A stretch of DNA of 64,000 nucleotides, from assembly GCA_042663485.1 (NCBI GenBank), contig JBHTAF010000001.1, one strand, 5' to 3'. Shown in pieces: positions 45,179 to 53,936 of the stretch. The notes beneath the pieces are model-generated. The model was given only the letters and a program-made list of their open reading frames with translations. It did no database searches and had not been told where the DNA came from. This DNA is from Natronosalvus sp042663485 (GTDB lineage Archaea; Halobacteriota; Halobacteria; Halobacteriales; Natrialbaceae). Within the stretch, counting starts at the first letter, position 1. Every line of letters starts with the position of its first letter. The position numbers and the translations under genes were made by a program.

Positions 45179-45577
45179 ATGCCTGAAGCAACCAAAGCCG
45201 ACGACAACCGCCACGACGGCGTCCAGATCGACCTCATCAGCGGGGAACGCATGGAGGGTCTGGCGAGCATGGAGAAGATCCGAATGATCCTCGACGGCGT
45301 CCACGACGGCAACATCGTCATCCTCGAGGAGGGACTCACCCCGGACGAGGAGAGTCGCCTGATCGAGGTGACGATGGCCGAGATCAGCCCCGACGAGTTC
45401 AACGGTATCGAGATCGAAACCTATCCGAAGTCCGGCACCCGCGACTCCTCGCTGCTCGGTCGGATCATGGGCAACGACGAGTCGCCGAAGAAACTCACCG
45501 TCATCGGGCCGGCGAACCAGATCGAGACCCTGCACAAGGACGAGACGCTCATCAGCGCGCTCGTCTCCCGGAGCTAA
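45179..45577 (+). CDS. oapB: OapB family protein (DUF2073)
   Basis: 132 residues from ATG 45179, two bases after the GTPase stop. The family pattern VQIDLISGERMEGLASMEKI and NIVILEEGLTPDEESRLIEVTM is intact, as is the KLTVIGPANQIETLHKDE segment. It acts with OapA by operon conservation. Its biochemical role is not known. Confidence 0.88.
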   Translation: MPEATKADDNRHDGVQIDLISGERMEGLASMEKIRMILDGVHDGNIVILEEGLTPDEESRLIEVTMAEISPDEFNGIEIETYPKSGTRDSSLLGRIMGNDESPKKLTVIGPANQIETLHKDETLISALVSRS

Positions 45578-45586
45578 CGACGACGA

Positions 45587-46468
45587 ATGCCACACCAGTG
45601 TACCACCTGCGGCCGGACGTTCCCCGACGGATCCAAAGAGATGCTCTCGGGGTGTCCGAACTGTGGCGGCAACAAGTTCCAGTTTGCGCCGGCGTCGTCC
45701 GGCACCGCGACCTCGAGTGGGACCGACACCGACACCAAGTCAGCCACCGGCAGTCGATCCGACGGTATCACGCGAGAGTCCGAATCGGCGTCCTCGAGTG
45801 AGAGTGACGGTGACGGGCGTGGGATTACGCAGTCGGGGTCGAGGTCGGGATCGAGGTCCGAGCCCAGATCTGGGTCCGGATCCACCTCGACATCGACGTC
45901 CACCTCGACGTCGGAATCGACGTCGACGAACCGCACCTGGCCTCGAACCGCGAGCGAACCCGCCTCGACCGAGCAGGACGACGCGCCAGCGGAGTTCACC
46001 GAGTGGCCCGAGTCGGCACGACGGCCCGACGATCGCGGTCGAGCGGAGACACACACCGATCGGTCCGCGCCTCGAGCAGACGACTCGACCGTCGAAGCAG
46101 GTGACACCCACACCGAACCCGAAGGAAGCGAGGGGGACGAGGACGCCGCCCAGGCGAGCGCCCGGAGCGACGTCGTCTCGAGCGACGAACTCCCCACTTC
46201 GAGTGCGACCGGCCCAACCGACGAGAGGGCAGGGCCCGACGTCGATAACGGCCGCGTCGTCAGCGAACCGACCGACGACGACCGCCCCTCGCTCGAGGAC
46301 CTCCGCGAGGAACTCAACGAGCAGTTCGAGAGCATCAAGATCCTCAAGCCCGGCCAGTACGAACTCAACCTGATGGAACTCTACGACCGCGAGGAGTACA
46401 TCGTCTCCCTGCAGGAAGACGGCCGGTACGTGATCGACGTGCCGGACTCCTGGCGCGACGGCGAGTGA
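45587..46468 (+). CDS. oapC: OapC family zinc-ribbon protein
   Basis: 293 residues from ATG 45587. The N-terminus is a zinc ribbon, CTTCGRTFPDG...GCPNCGG (Cys 5/8 and 23/26). The C-terminal 60 residues are conserved (LREELNEQFESIKIL, QYELNLMELYDREEYIV). Between lies about 200 residues of low-complexity Ser/Thr/Glu/Asp/Arg sequence with SRSGSRSE- and STSTSTS-type repeats, likely disordered and variable in length. Third gene of the oapABC operon. Confidence 0.88.
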   Translation: MPHQCTTCGRTFPDGSKEMLSGCPNCGGNKFQFAPASSGTATSSGTDTDTKSATGSRSDGITRESESASSSESDGDGRGITQSGSRSGSRSEPRSGSGSTSTSTSTSTSESTSTNRTWPRTASEPASTEQDDAPAEFTEWPESARRPDDRGRAETHTDRSAPRADDSTVEAGDTHTEPEGSEGDEDAAQASARSDVVSSDELPTSSATGPTDERAGPDVDNGRVVSEPTDDDRPSLEDLREELNEQFESIKILKPGQYELNLMELYDREEYIVSLQEDGRYVIDVPDSWRDGE

Positions 46469-46513
46469 ATCCGGGAAGGCAACGCCAAAGAGGTGGGACG
46501 CTAACACGTTACT

Positions 46514-47329
46514 ATGGACACCGTGAATCGGACCAGCGGATACACCCGATCCGTACTCGTCGCCGTTGGGCTGATAATTGCCGGATTTATAGCACAAACG
46601 TTCGCTTCTCTACCGGCGGTACTCGTCGACCCACAGGTAGCCGAAGCGCCGCTCGAGACCTCCTACGAGGTCAGGGCGCTTTACCTGATCCCACAATTCA
46701 TCGGATTCGTCGTCGTTGGTGGCGCGTATCTGCAGTGGACTGGCCGCGGGCTGGGGTTCGTCGACCTCTCGATTCCGAACCTTCGCCAATCGATCATCGG
46801 CATCGTCGGCGTGGTCGGGAGCATCGCGTTCGTGATGGTCGCGGGCGTCGTTATCCAGGTTATTGGGATCGAAGCGACGTCGAATCAGATTCTCCAGTTC
46901 GTCGGCGAAGATCCGACGATGGTACTCATCATGATCGTCATCGTCTTCCTGTTCAACGCTCCCGCCGAGGAGTTCCTCTTCCGGGGAATTATACAGAAGC
47001 GGCTCTACGAAGCGTTCACGAAACCACAGGCGATCGTCGTGACGAGTGCCATCTTCGGCCTGGTCCACGTTCCCATCTACCTCGTCAGTGGACAGCCACT
47101 CGTGGGGACGTTCGCCTCGGTACTGATCGTCGCTGGTGCGGCAGTCATCTTCGGCTACTTGTATGCGATCACCGACAATCTCTTCGTGCCGATCGCCGCC
47201 CACGCCGGATACAACGCGTTCCAGTTCGGGCTCCTCTACCTCGCGCTCAAGTACGGTAACGAGGAACTGATCGAGGAGGCCACCTCGATCGTCGTGACCG
47301 CCATCGAGACGGGCTCGGTCCTCCTGTAA
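46514..47329 (+). CDS. CPBP-family intramembrane metalloprotease
   Basis: 271 residues from ATG 46514. Eight or so hydrophobic helices carry the CPBP (Abi) motifs: motif 1 APAEEFLFRG (Glu pair about 151-152), motif 2 FGLVHVPIYL and motif 3 HAGYNAFQFG. The residues form the metal site within the membrane. The substrate could be a prenylated or signal-bearing peptide, or an immunity role, but neither is visible from context. It follows oapC by 45 bases and may be cotranscribed. Confidence 0.92.
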   Translation: MDTVNRTSGYTRSVLVAVGLIIAGFIAQTFASLPAVLVDPQVAEAPLETSYEVRALYLIPQFIGFVVVGGAYLQWTGRGLGFVDLSIPNLRQSIIGIVGVVGSIAFVMVAGVVIQVIGIEATSNQILQFVGEDPTMVLIMIVIVFLFNAPAEEFLFRGIIQKRLYEAFTKPQAIVVTSAIFGLVHVPIYLVSGQPLVGTFASVLIVAGAAVIFGYLYAITDNLFVPIAAHAGYNAFQFGLLYLALKYGNEELIEEATSIVVTAIETGSVLL

Positions 47330-47382
47330 TAGCCGAAGCTCCTCTCCCGTCGATACGAAACGCCGCTCGAGTGACGCGGGTG

Positions 47383-48009
47383 TCAGCGATTCCGTTCCTG
47401 TACGCCCGTGACGTGCGTCTGTTCGTGAGCCGGGAAGATCGACCCGAGCGCTGCCTCGCCGTCGCGCTCGGCGATGAGCGCTCGCAACTCGGCCTCGTAA
47501 TCCGCCCGCGTGATCTCCTCGCTTGGCCCGACCGTCACGTCCAGCGTCGACTCGACCAGCCGATCGACCGCCTGGCGGCCGAACCCCGACAGCGGCGCGA
47601 TGTAGTCGACGTCGTGGCGATCCTCGAGGCTCTGGGCCTGGGCACGCGAGACCGTCGGAACCCGGTCGTCGCGTCGCGTTCCGTCGGCGACGGCGTCGAA
47701 GTCCATCTCCGCCAGGCGTTCGAGGGCGTGTTGGTGGACCCGCTGGATCCCGTTTCGCGGGAAGCCGTCGGTGCGAATCGTCTCGACGGCCTCGGTCGCG
47801 ACGTCGGAATCGAGTTCGAGTTTCTCGAACGTAAAGCCGAGCGAACGGGCGGTGTCTCGTGCGTAGGTCCAGTCGTCGGTGACGCCGAAGGTGGCCGTCG
47901 TCAGTGTCACGTCGTAGAAGTCCTCGAGCAAGAGTGCGGCGAGCGTCGAGTCCTTGCCGCCGCTGTAGAGGAGCCCGAGACGGAGTGAGGCGGGCGTCGA
48001 CTCGTCCAT
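47383..48009 (-). CDS. PP-loop ATP-pyrophosphatase
   Basis: 208 residues from ATG 48009. The N-terminal SGGKDSTLAALLL is the PP-loop that binds ATP, and DAVADGTRRDDRVP with ISRAQ-like text is the adenylation-domain hallmark of TtuA/ThiI/asparagine-synthase relatives. The family adenylates a carbonyl or RNA base. The haloarchaeal subgroup has no proven substrate. Its 3-base gap to the PDCD5 gene start region (48011) puts it downstream in the same operon on the minus strand. Confidence 0.82.
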   Translation of the reverse strand: MDESTPASLRLGLLYSGGKDSTLAALLLEDFYDVTLTTATFGVTDDWTYARDTARSLGFTFEKLELDSDVATEAVETIRTDGFPRNGIQRVHQHALERLAEMDFDAVADGTRRDDRVPTVSRAQAQSLEDRHDVDYIAPLSGFGRQAVDRLVESTLDVTVGPSEEITRADYEAELRALIAERDGEAALGSIFPAHEQTHVTGVQERNR

Positions 48010-48010
48010 T

Positions 48011-48382
48011 CTAGCGGCGCTTGATGTCGAAGCTCTTCTTCTCTGGCTGGAGTTCCTTGAGCAACTGCTCCATCTTCTGGTCGTCGATCTTGCCCTGGAT
48101 GCGCCCGCTCTGGGCGAGGGCGACGACCTGGCGTTCGACCTGCTCGCCGAACTGCTGTTTACTCATCTTGACGGTGTTCAGGCGCTTTCGCGCGTCGTCG
48201 GTGAGGTACTGGCGCAGGAGGGCCTGGCGCTGGGCGTCGGCCTGCTGCTGGGCGGCCTCCTGGGCCTCGGCGTTGGCCCGTCCCTGCCCCTGTCCACCCT
48301 GGGACTCGGCGCGGTCCTGTAGCTGCTCCAGTTTCTTCCGGCGCAGTTCCTCGAGGTCGTCGTCAGATTGTTCGCCGTTCAT
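48011..48382 (-). CDS. PDCD5/TFAR19-like DNA-binding protein
   Basis: 123 residues from ATG 48382. The charged helical N-terminus (DDLEELRRKKLEQLQDRAES) and Gln/Ala-rich stretch lead into the three-helix core QALLRQYLTDDARKRLNTVK...VVALAQSGRIQGKIDDQ, matching archaeal PDCD5 proteins. It is usually encoded directly after ribosomal protein S19e, as here. Probable nucleic-acid or ribosome association. Confidence 0.93.
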   Translation of the reverse strand: MNGEQSDDDLEELRRKKLEQLQDRAESQGGQGQGRANAEAQEAAQQQADAQRQALLRQYLTDDARKRLNTVKMSKQQFGEQVERQVVALAQSGRIQGKIDDQKMEQLLKELQPEKKSFDIKRR

Positions 48383-48614
48383 AGACGCGTGTTGTCGGGC
48401 AACGGAGAAAATGATTACGGACGCGTACGGACACGTGCAACTGGAGGTCGAACGGCGGACTGTCGACTCGCTCTCGAGCAATTGCGCCGTCGCTCACCGT
48501 TCGGTTGCGAATCGAAGCCCGTCGAAAACCGATCTGACGGATCGTTGCGATGGGTTCTCACCAATCGCTCAAACGAAGCAGAGACTGCCGATACCGAACG
48601 ACAACGGGATCGTC

Positions 48615-49070
48615 TCAGGCGTAGCGCTCGAGTTCCGGACGGTCGAGCTCCGAGAGGACCTCCCCGGCGGTTTCGTCGAGGCGGCTGCGTCCCTCGGCGG
48701 TGATACGGCGACCCTCGCCCTCGGCGGTCTCGACGAGGTCGAGGTCCTCGAGTTGCTGGAGGATCGTTCGAATTACGTTTCGCGATCCGTCGGCGCGCTT
48801 GTCGGGGGCGACCTGGTAGCGGTTCGAGCCGCGTTTGGCGCCGCCGTACTCGGTCGCCAGGCGCTCGACGCCGATGGGGCCGTTGTCAGCGACCTTGCGA
48901 AGGAGACTCGCCGCGCGGACCGCCCAGAAGTTCTCCTGCTCCGGGGGAAGGTCTCGATTGACGCCGTTTTTCGCGAACGCTGCCCACTCCGGTTGCTCGA
49001 GGTCGTCTTCGAGGTCGTCGGCGAGCGCCTCGATGAGCGCTTCCGCCGGGACGTCGTACATCGTAGCCAT
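48615..49070 (-). CDS. rps19e: Ribosomal protein eS19 (S19e)
   Basis: 151 residues from ATG 49070. Typical: MYDVPAEALIEALADDL, WAAFAKNGVNRDLPPEQENFW, LATEYGGAKRGSNRYQ and the C-terminal QQLEDLDLVETAEGEGRRI. Component of the small subunit in archaea and eukaryotes. It precedes the PDCD5-like and PP-loop genes on the same strand, a conserved haloarchaeal order. It is divergent from thiL. Confidence 0.97.
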   Translation of the reverse strand: MATMYDVPAEALIEALADDLEDDLEQPEWAAFAKNGVNRDLPPEQENFWAVRAASLLRKVADNGPIGVERLATEYGGAKRGSNRYQVAPDKRADGSRNVIRTILQQLEDLDLVETAEGEGRRITAEGRSRLDETAGEVLSELDRPELERYA

Positions 49071-49221
49071 TGGGTTCTGGTTCCCGCTTGCGCCATTTAA
49101 GCGCATCGTTGTCCCTTCGGCGGCTGACCGGCCAGCCTCGCCGGTTCCGGGTGTGAGAGCCCCGCACGGGTCGGGGCCGTGGATCCGGATGGTTTTTCGC
49201 CCCGCCGTCGAAAGGACCGGT

Positions 49222-50199
49222 ATGGACGAACGGGCCGCGCTGGCGTTGCTCGAGAACCGGTTCGACCCGGTAGGTGACGACGCCGCCGTCGTGGACGATC
49301 TCATCATTACGACGGACATGCTCCACGAGACGACCGATTTTCCGCCGGGGACGACCCGGTACACGGCGGGCTGGCGCGCCGTCGGCGCCTCGCTCTCGGA
49401 CGTCGCGGCCATGGGCGCCGAGGCGACGGCGGCCGTCGCCGCCTACGCGGCCCCCGAGTTCGACGCCGCCGATCTCGCGGCGTTCGTCGACGGTGCGAGC
49501 GCGGTCTGTGAACTCGTGGACGCGAAGTACGTCGGCGGGGACCTGGATACCCACCGGGAGTTTACGGTGGCGACGACGGCTGTCGGGCGAGCAGACGAGC
49601 CAGTGTTTCGCGATGGGGCCTCCCCCGATGACGTCGTCTGCGTGACGGGGACGCTCGGACGGACCGCCGCCGCGTTGCAGTTGTTCGCGGAGGCTGGCGA
49701 TGGCGACGTCGTCACTGGCAATACTGGAGACGGCGCTGGCGGCAATGGAGACGGCGGTGATAACGGAGACGGCGATACAGAGAGAAACAACGCCCTCGAG
49801 CGAGCCAACGACCTCTTCCAGTTCGAGCCGCGCATCCGTGCAGGGCGCGCCCTCGCCCCCTACGCGGGCGCGATGATGGACTCGAGCGACGGTCTCGCCC
49901 GATCGCTCCACCAGCTGGCCGAGGCCAGCGACTGCGGGTTCGCCCTCGAGCGCGAGTCGATCCCCGTCGCGCCCGAACTCGAGGCCGTCGTCGACGATCA
50001 CGAAATCGCCCTCGAGCGAGCGATCACGACCGGCGAGGACTTCGAACTCGTCTGCACCGTGCCCGAGGCAGCCGTCGAACGCGTCCGGGACGACCTCGAG
50101 TGTTCGCTCACGGTCGTCGGACGGGTCGTAGACGCCGACGCGGGGATCACGCTCGACGGCGAAGCGCTGGCCGATCGGGGCTACACGCACGGCGAGTGA
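49222..50199 (+). CDS. thiL: Thiamine-monophosphate kinase
   Basis: 325 residues from ATG 49222. Phosphorylates thiamine monophosphate to the diphosphate cofactor. AIR-synthase-type fold: NRFDPVGDDAAVV, TTDMLHETTDFPPG, GASLSDVAAMGA and GEDFELVCTVPE are present. Odd feature: about 35 residues of Gly/Asn/Asp-rich linker between about 165 and 200, inserted between the two halves and probably a disordered surface loop. Confidence 0.95.
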   Translation: MDERAALALLENRFDPVGDDAAVVDDLIITTDMLHETTDFPPGTTRYTAGWRAVGASLSDVAAMGAEATAAVAAYAAPEFDAADLAAFVDGASAVCELVDAKYVGGDLDTHREFTVATTAVGRADEPVFRDGASPDDVVCVTGTLGRTAAALQLFAEAGDGDVVTGNTGDGAGGNGDGGDNGDGDTERNNALERANDLFQFEPRIRAGRALAPYAGAMMDSSDGLARSLHQLAEASDCGFALERESIPVAPELEAVVDDHEIALERAITTGEDFELVCTVPEAAVERVRDDLECSLTVVGRVVDADAGITLDGEALADRGYTHGE

Positions 50200-50269
50200 C
50201 CGCACGCACAGCAATGAACGCACCGCGAGTGACCGTCTCCGACACCCTCGAGCCCCCAGTCTCGAGCCG

Positions 50270-51394
50270 TCAGTTGATCACGGCAATGGGTGCGGGCATG
50301 AAACACAGCAATCCCAGCCCGAACGTGACGACACCGAGTGCGAACCGTTTGCGGTCGAGTCGGTCGTCGTCGATCGGAACCGCTGGACCCACCGCCGCGA
50401 GCAACCCGGTGAACAGCCCCCAGAACACCCAGATGAACACCGAGTTTCCGCTGTAATCGCCTACGTAGTAGAGGTAGCCCGCGAGCGCGAACAGGACCCC
50501 GGGCACCAGCGCCGCGATGGTCTCCTGGAGGTCGCCGGCCATCGCCCGGAGGATGTGGCCGCCATCGAGCTGGCCCACCGGAATCAGGTTCAGGAACGTG
50601 ATGAACATCCCGACCCAACCGCCGATGACGACCGGGTTGACGTTTCGCGTCTGATCGTCGGCGTACAGCGGCTGATCGACGGCACCCGCGATCAACTCGA
50701 GCATCGGCGGGAACCCCAGTCGAATCTGGGTCGCGTTCGGGTCGGTCGCCCCCTCGGGGACGGGCACCGGCGGGAGGTGGAGGCCGACGACGGTGACGAC
50801 GACCGTCGCGACGAGCCCGGCGATCGGACCCGCGACGCCGATATCGAACAGCGCCTTGCGGTCGGGCATCTGCCCTTTCATCTTGATCACGGCGCCCATC
50901 GTCCCGATGAGCGTCGGCACCGGCAGGAAATACGGCAGGGAGGCGTCGACCCGGTGGTAGCGACTCAGCACGTAGTGACCCATCTCGTGGACGCCGAGGA
51001 CGCCGAGGATAGCGACGGTGAACGGCCAGGCGCGCCACATCTCGGCCGGGTTGGCGATCGGGTCGATGCCGTACCACATCGTCCCGGCGAACAGTGTCGA
51101 GACCACCGTGGCGAGCAGGAGAAAGACGTTCGTCCAGGGGACGCCGTCCGGGCCGAGCGAGAGCGGTTCTGCGACAAGTACGTACTCGCCGCGACGAACC
51201 GTGAGTTGCACGTCGTAGCCGGCGTCTCGAAAGTCCCGCCAGAGTTCGCGCATCATCCGTTCGGGAGCCATCTGTGGCGTTCCGTAGTAGCGAATCTCCT
51301 CGTCGTCGACGGCGATCTCGTAGACCGAAAACGCCGGTTCGATCGACTCGAGGGGCGGGCCGTCGACGGGATCGGTCGGGTCCGCCGGATCCAT
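50270..51394 (-). CDS. Site-2-protease-like membrane metalloprotease (M50)
   Basis: 374 residues from ATG 51394. After a soluble N-domain (about 1-85) the membrane part carries HEMGH (136-140) and, after further helices, LIPVGQLDGGHIL (Asp about 283), the zinc site of M50 proteases. It would cut substrates within the membrane in regulated proteolysis. It is convergent with thiL with 70 bases between. The start was placed where the acidic, conserved protein begins; the upstream frame is Arg/His/Cys-rich and non-coding. Confidence 0.92.
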   Translation of the reverse strand: MDPADPTDPVDGPPLESIEPAFSVYEIAVDDEEIRYYGTPQMAPERMMRELWRDFRDAGYDVQLTVRRGEYVLVAEPLSLGPDGVPWTNVFLLLATVVSTLFAGTMWYGIDPIANPAEMWRAWPFTVAILGVLGVHEMGHYVLSRYHRVDASLPYFLPVPTLIGTMGAVIKMKGQMPDRKALFDIGVAGPIAGLVATVVVTVVGLHLPPVPVPEGATDPNATQIRLGFPPMLELIAGAVDQPLYADDQTRNVNPVVIGGWVGMFITFLNLIPVGQLDGGHILRAMAGDLQETIAALVPGVLFALAGYLYYVGDYSGNSVFIWVFWGLFTGLLAAVGPAVPIDDDRLDRKRFALGVVTFGLGLLCFMPAPIAVIN

Positions 51395-51787
51395 TGCTGG
51401 TTCGTTGACCGCCTGTGCGTATAAATCGACTGTCGGCGGCGAGCGCTGGTGGGAACCGGGTGAGTGGGAGGCGACTATTAGGGTCGTTTCTGACCCAGTC
51501 GTCACTTCAGGCGTGGAGGCGATTGAACACCAGTCGCCACTCGAGAGCTGGCGACAATGGAAGGGGAACGCCCGGCACCGACGGGTACGACAGGGTCGGC
51601 GCCGGAACGTGTGTGCGTGTTGGGTGTCCGCTGTGCGTTCGATCACGCCCCCGTTCGGTTGGCGAGGGCGGCGGTTCTTGGGGGGTGGACGACGTAAGAT
51701 CGCCCGGGTCCGGCAATGATCGCCGTGTGCGCCTTGGAGGAACGCACACGCGTCGGGGCCGTTCAGGGCGTCAATGGCACGACGCGA
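51395..51787. other. Non-coding stretch with a strong hairpin
   Basis: About 390 bases without a convincing gene. GTGTGCG (51725-51731) and CGCACAC (51743-51749) form a stem that could terminate transcription of the small gene reading in from the right. Confidence 0.5.
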
Positions 51788-52027
51788 TCAGGCGGGGGCG
51801 ACGCGCCAGGTCGTCGCGCTCGTGTACGACCACTTCTCGATCTCGAGATCGGTCGCCGAGTCGGAGAGCTTGACCATTAGCGCGCCGATTTCCTTGGGAG
51901 AGAGGCCGACGTCGTCGGCGATGAACTTCCCTTTGAAGTACATCTCGCCGTCTGCGGCACGGTCGCGCAGGTACTGCTTCAGGCGGAGTTCTTTGCGGTC
52001 GGTGGAGGGTTGGGCTGTCGTGCTCAT
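51788..52027 (-). CDS. DUF7123-like small haloarchaeal protein
   Basis: 79 residues from ATG 52027. Winged-helix-like pattern: KELRLKQYLRDRAADGEMYFKGKFIADDVGLSPKEIGALMVKL, with a Trp-containing end (KWSYTSATTWRV). Typical of small conserved haloarchaeal putative DNA-binding proteins. The 230-base AT-richer upstream region includes a GGGTAA/TTACCC dyad near 52110-52130 that may be regulatory. Confidence 0.75.
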   Translation of the reverse strand: MSTTAQPSTDRKELRLKQYLRDRAADGEMYFKGKFIADDVGLSPKEIGALMVKLSDSATDLEIEKWSYTSATTWRVAPA

Positions 52028-52263
52028 CGACAACTACCCCTACAGACCGGATACTGTTATAAAGGTCAGTTACTTAGAACCGTTTCAAATCGCTTCAGGC
52101 AAACGAGGGGTAATCTTCGTTTTACCCGTGTTTTACGAACCGTTAAAGGCGCCACCAGACCCGCTTAGACGTTTTAAAACAGCTGCTAACGTATTATTGG
52201 CCGAATCTCATCGATGGTCGCGAACGGTCGTGGAAATAGTGTTTCAATGTCACTTTGATCGTC

Positions 52264-53097
52264 TCACGAGCGTTCGTGAACCCAGAATTCGTCCTCGACC
52301 GTCACTTCCTTCTTGAATAGCGGCACCTCGTCTTTGAGTCGATTGATCCCGTCTTCGACCGTCCGAAACGCCTCCTTGCGGTGGCCTGCGAGGACGACGA
52401 CGTACACGATGTCCTCGCCGTCGCGAACGACGCCCGTCCGGTGGTGCAACTCGACGCCGAAGACGCCCTCGCGCGCCTCGAGTTCCGCCTTGATCGTCGC
52501 CATGCGCTGCTCGGCGACTCCCTCGTAGGTCTCGAACTCGAGGTACTCCGTCCGCTCGTCGTCCGGCGTGTCTTTCGCGCGGACGCGCCCGGTGAACGTC
52601 GCAATCGCCCCCGCCCGATCCGCTGCCGGACGATCCCTGAGGCGGTCCACGAGGGACTCGAGCGTCTCGTAGGGCTTGTGAGCCTCGAGTTCTGCGACGA
52701 GGGACTCGAGATCGAGGTCGCCGGGCTCGTCGACGGTCGCGAGAACCGGCGAACGAGCGATCGCGGCGTCGCTGCCGACCACGACCGACGGGTGGCCGGG
52801 GATCTCGAGGCCGATGACGACCGCGAACGCGCAGTCGGTCGCGAGGGTGTCGAGGGCGTCGGTCACCGAGAGGCCAGTTCCCGTGGCCGTCCAGTCGCCG
52901 TCGGCGCCGAGGGTGTAGGTGACGTCGCCGCCGGGGGTGAGTCCCGAACCGTGGGCGTCCGCCAGTCCGTCCGCGATCGTCGCGTCGTAGCGGACGACGC
53001 CGACTCGGCCTGCCTGCGAGAGCCTGTCCACGGCCAGGTCGGCCGTTCGCTCGAGGACGTCGGCGGGCTCGTCGCCGATGATGCCGAGGACGTGCAT
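52264..53097 (-). CDS. moaE: MobB-like/MoaE fusion, molybdopterin synthase large subunit
   Basis: 277 residues from ATG 53097. Residues 1-120 resemble a degenerate MobB-type domain without a clear P-loop (MHVLGIIGDEPADVLERTAD). Residues about 150-277 are MoaE: GAIATFTGRVRAKDTPD, ELHHRTGVVRDGEDIVYVVV and HRKEAFRTVEDGINRLKDEVPLFKKE with the catalytic Lys region. MoaE inserts sulfur into precursor Z to give molybdopterin. The fused N-domain is a haloarchaeal feature and may link cofactor making to delivery. Confidence 0.92.
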   Translation of the reverse strand: MHVLGIIGDEPADVLERTADLAVDRLSQAGRVGVVRYDATIADGLADAHGSGLTPGGDVTYTLGADGDWTATGTGLSVTDALDTLATDCAFAVVIGLEIPGHPSVVVGSDAAIARSPVLATVDEPGDLDLESLVAELEAHKPYETLESLVDRLRDRPAADRAGAIATFTGRVRAKDTPDDERTEYLEFETYEGVAEQRMATIKAELEAREGVFGVELHHRTGVVRDGEDIVYVVVLAGHRKEAFRTVEDGINRLKDEVPLFKKEVTVEDEFWVHERS

Positions 53098-53204
53098 ACA
53101 CGATACTCGGCGTGGAGCGTTTTGTAGCTGTCGTCCGCGCGCGGAGCGGCCGCCGAACGGGGTTGACAACCCTTAAGATGGCAACCCGGTTAGACCGCGG
53201 TAGT

Positions 53205-53936
53205 ATGAAAGTGGTCGTCTCAATCGGCGGGAGCGTGCTCGTGCCCGAGCCCGGCGCGGATCGGGTGCAGGCACACGCCGCCGTCGTCGAAGACCTCGTC
53301 GCGGACGGGTGTCGAGTCGGGGCCGTCGTCGGGGGCGGCGGCGTCGCTCGTGAGTACATTAGCGCCGCCCGGGACCTGGGTGCCAACGAGATCGAACTCG
53401 ACCAGCTGGGTATCGACGTCACCCGGCTCAACGCGCGCCTGCTCATCGCCGCGCTCGGCGAAGATGCCGTGACGGCGCCGGCTCGAGACTACGAGACCGC
53501 CGGCGACGCCCTCCGTCGCGGGGAGGTCTGCGTGATGGGTGGCGTCGCTCCGGCCCAGACGACCGACGCCGTAGGGGCAGCGCTGGCGGAGTACGTCGAC
53601 GCCGACCTGCTCGTCTACGCCACGAGCGTCCCCGGCGTCTACTCCGACGACCCGAACGAGAACGATGGGGCGACGAAGTACGGTGAACTGTCGGCCACGG
53701 AACTGGTCGACGTCATCGCCGGCCTCGAGATGAACGCCGGCTCCTCGGCACCTGTCGACCTGCTCGCCGCCAAAATCATCCAGCGCTCGGGCATGCGAAC
53801 CATCGTCCTCGACGGGACGGACCCCGATCGGATCGCCCGAGCCGTTCGCTACGGCGACCACGACGGCACGGACGTTATCCCGGAAAGAGCGGGCGAGGAA
53901 CCGACCTACTGGGCGGGCGAGACCGATGAGCACTGA
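53205..53936 (+). CDS. pyrH: UMP kinase, archaeal type
   Basis: 243 residues from ATG 53205. Amino-acid-kinase fold: MKVVVSIGGSVLVPE, GGGGVAREYISAARDLGA, then TSVPGVYSDDPNEN and KIIQRSGMRTIVLDG. Converts UMP to UDP. The last bases overlap the start of lysS by 11, so the two are cotranslated. It is divergent from moaE with about 105 bases between starts. Confidence 0.96.
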   Translation: MKVVVSIGGSVLVPEPGADRVQAHAAVVEDLVADGCRVGAVVGGGGVAREYISAARDLGANEIELDQLGIDVTRLNARLLIAALGEDAVTAPARDYETAGDALRRGEVCVMGGVAPAQTTDAVGAALAEYVDADLLVYATSVPGVYSDDPNENDGATKYGELSATELVDVIAGLEMNAGSSAPVDLLAAKIIQRSGMRTIVLDGTDPDRIARAVRYGDHDGTDVIPERAGEEPTYWAGETDEH

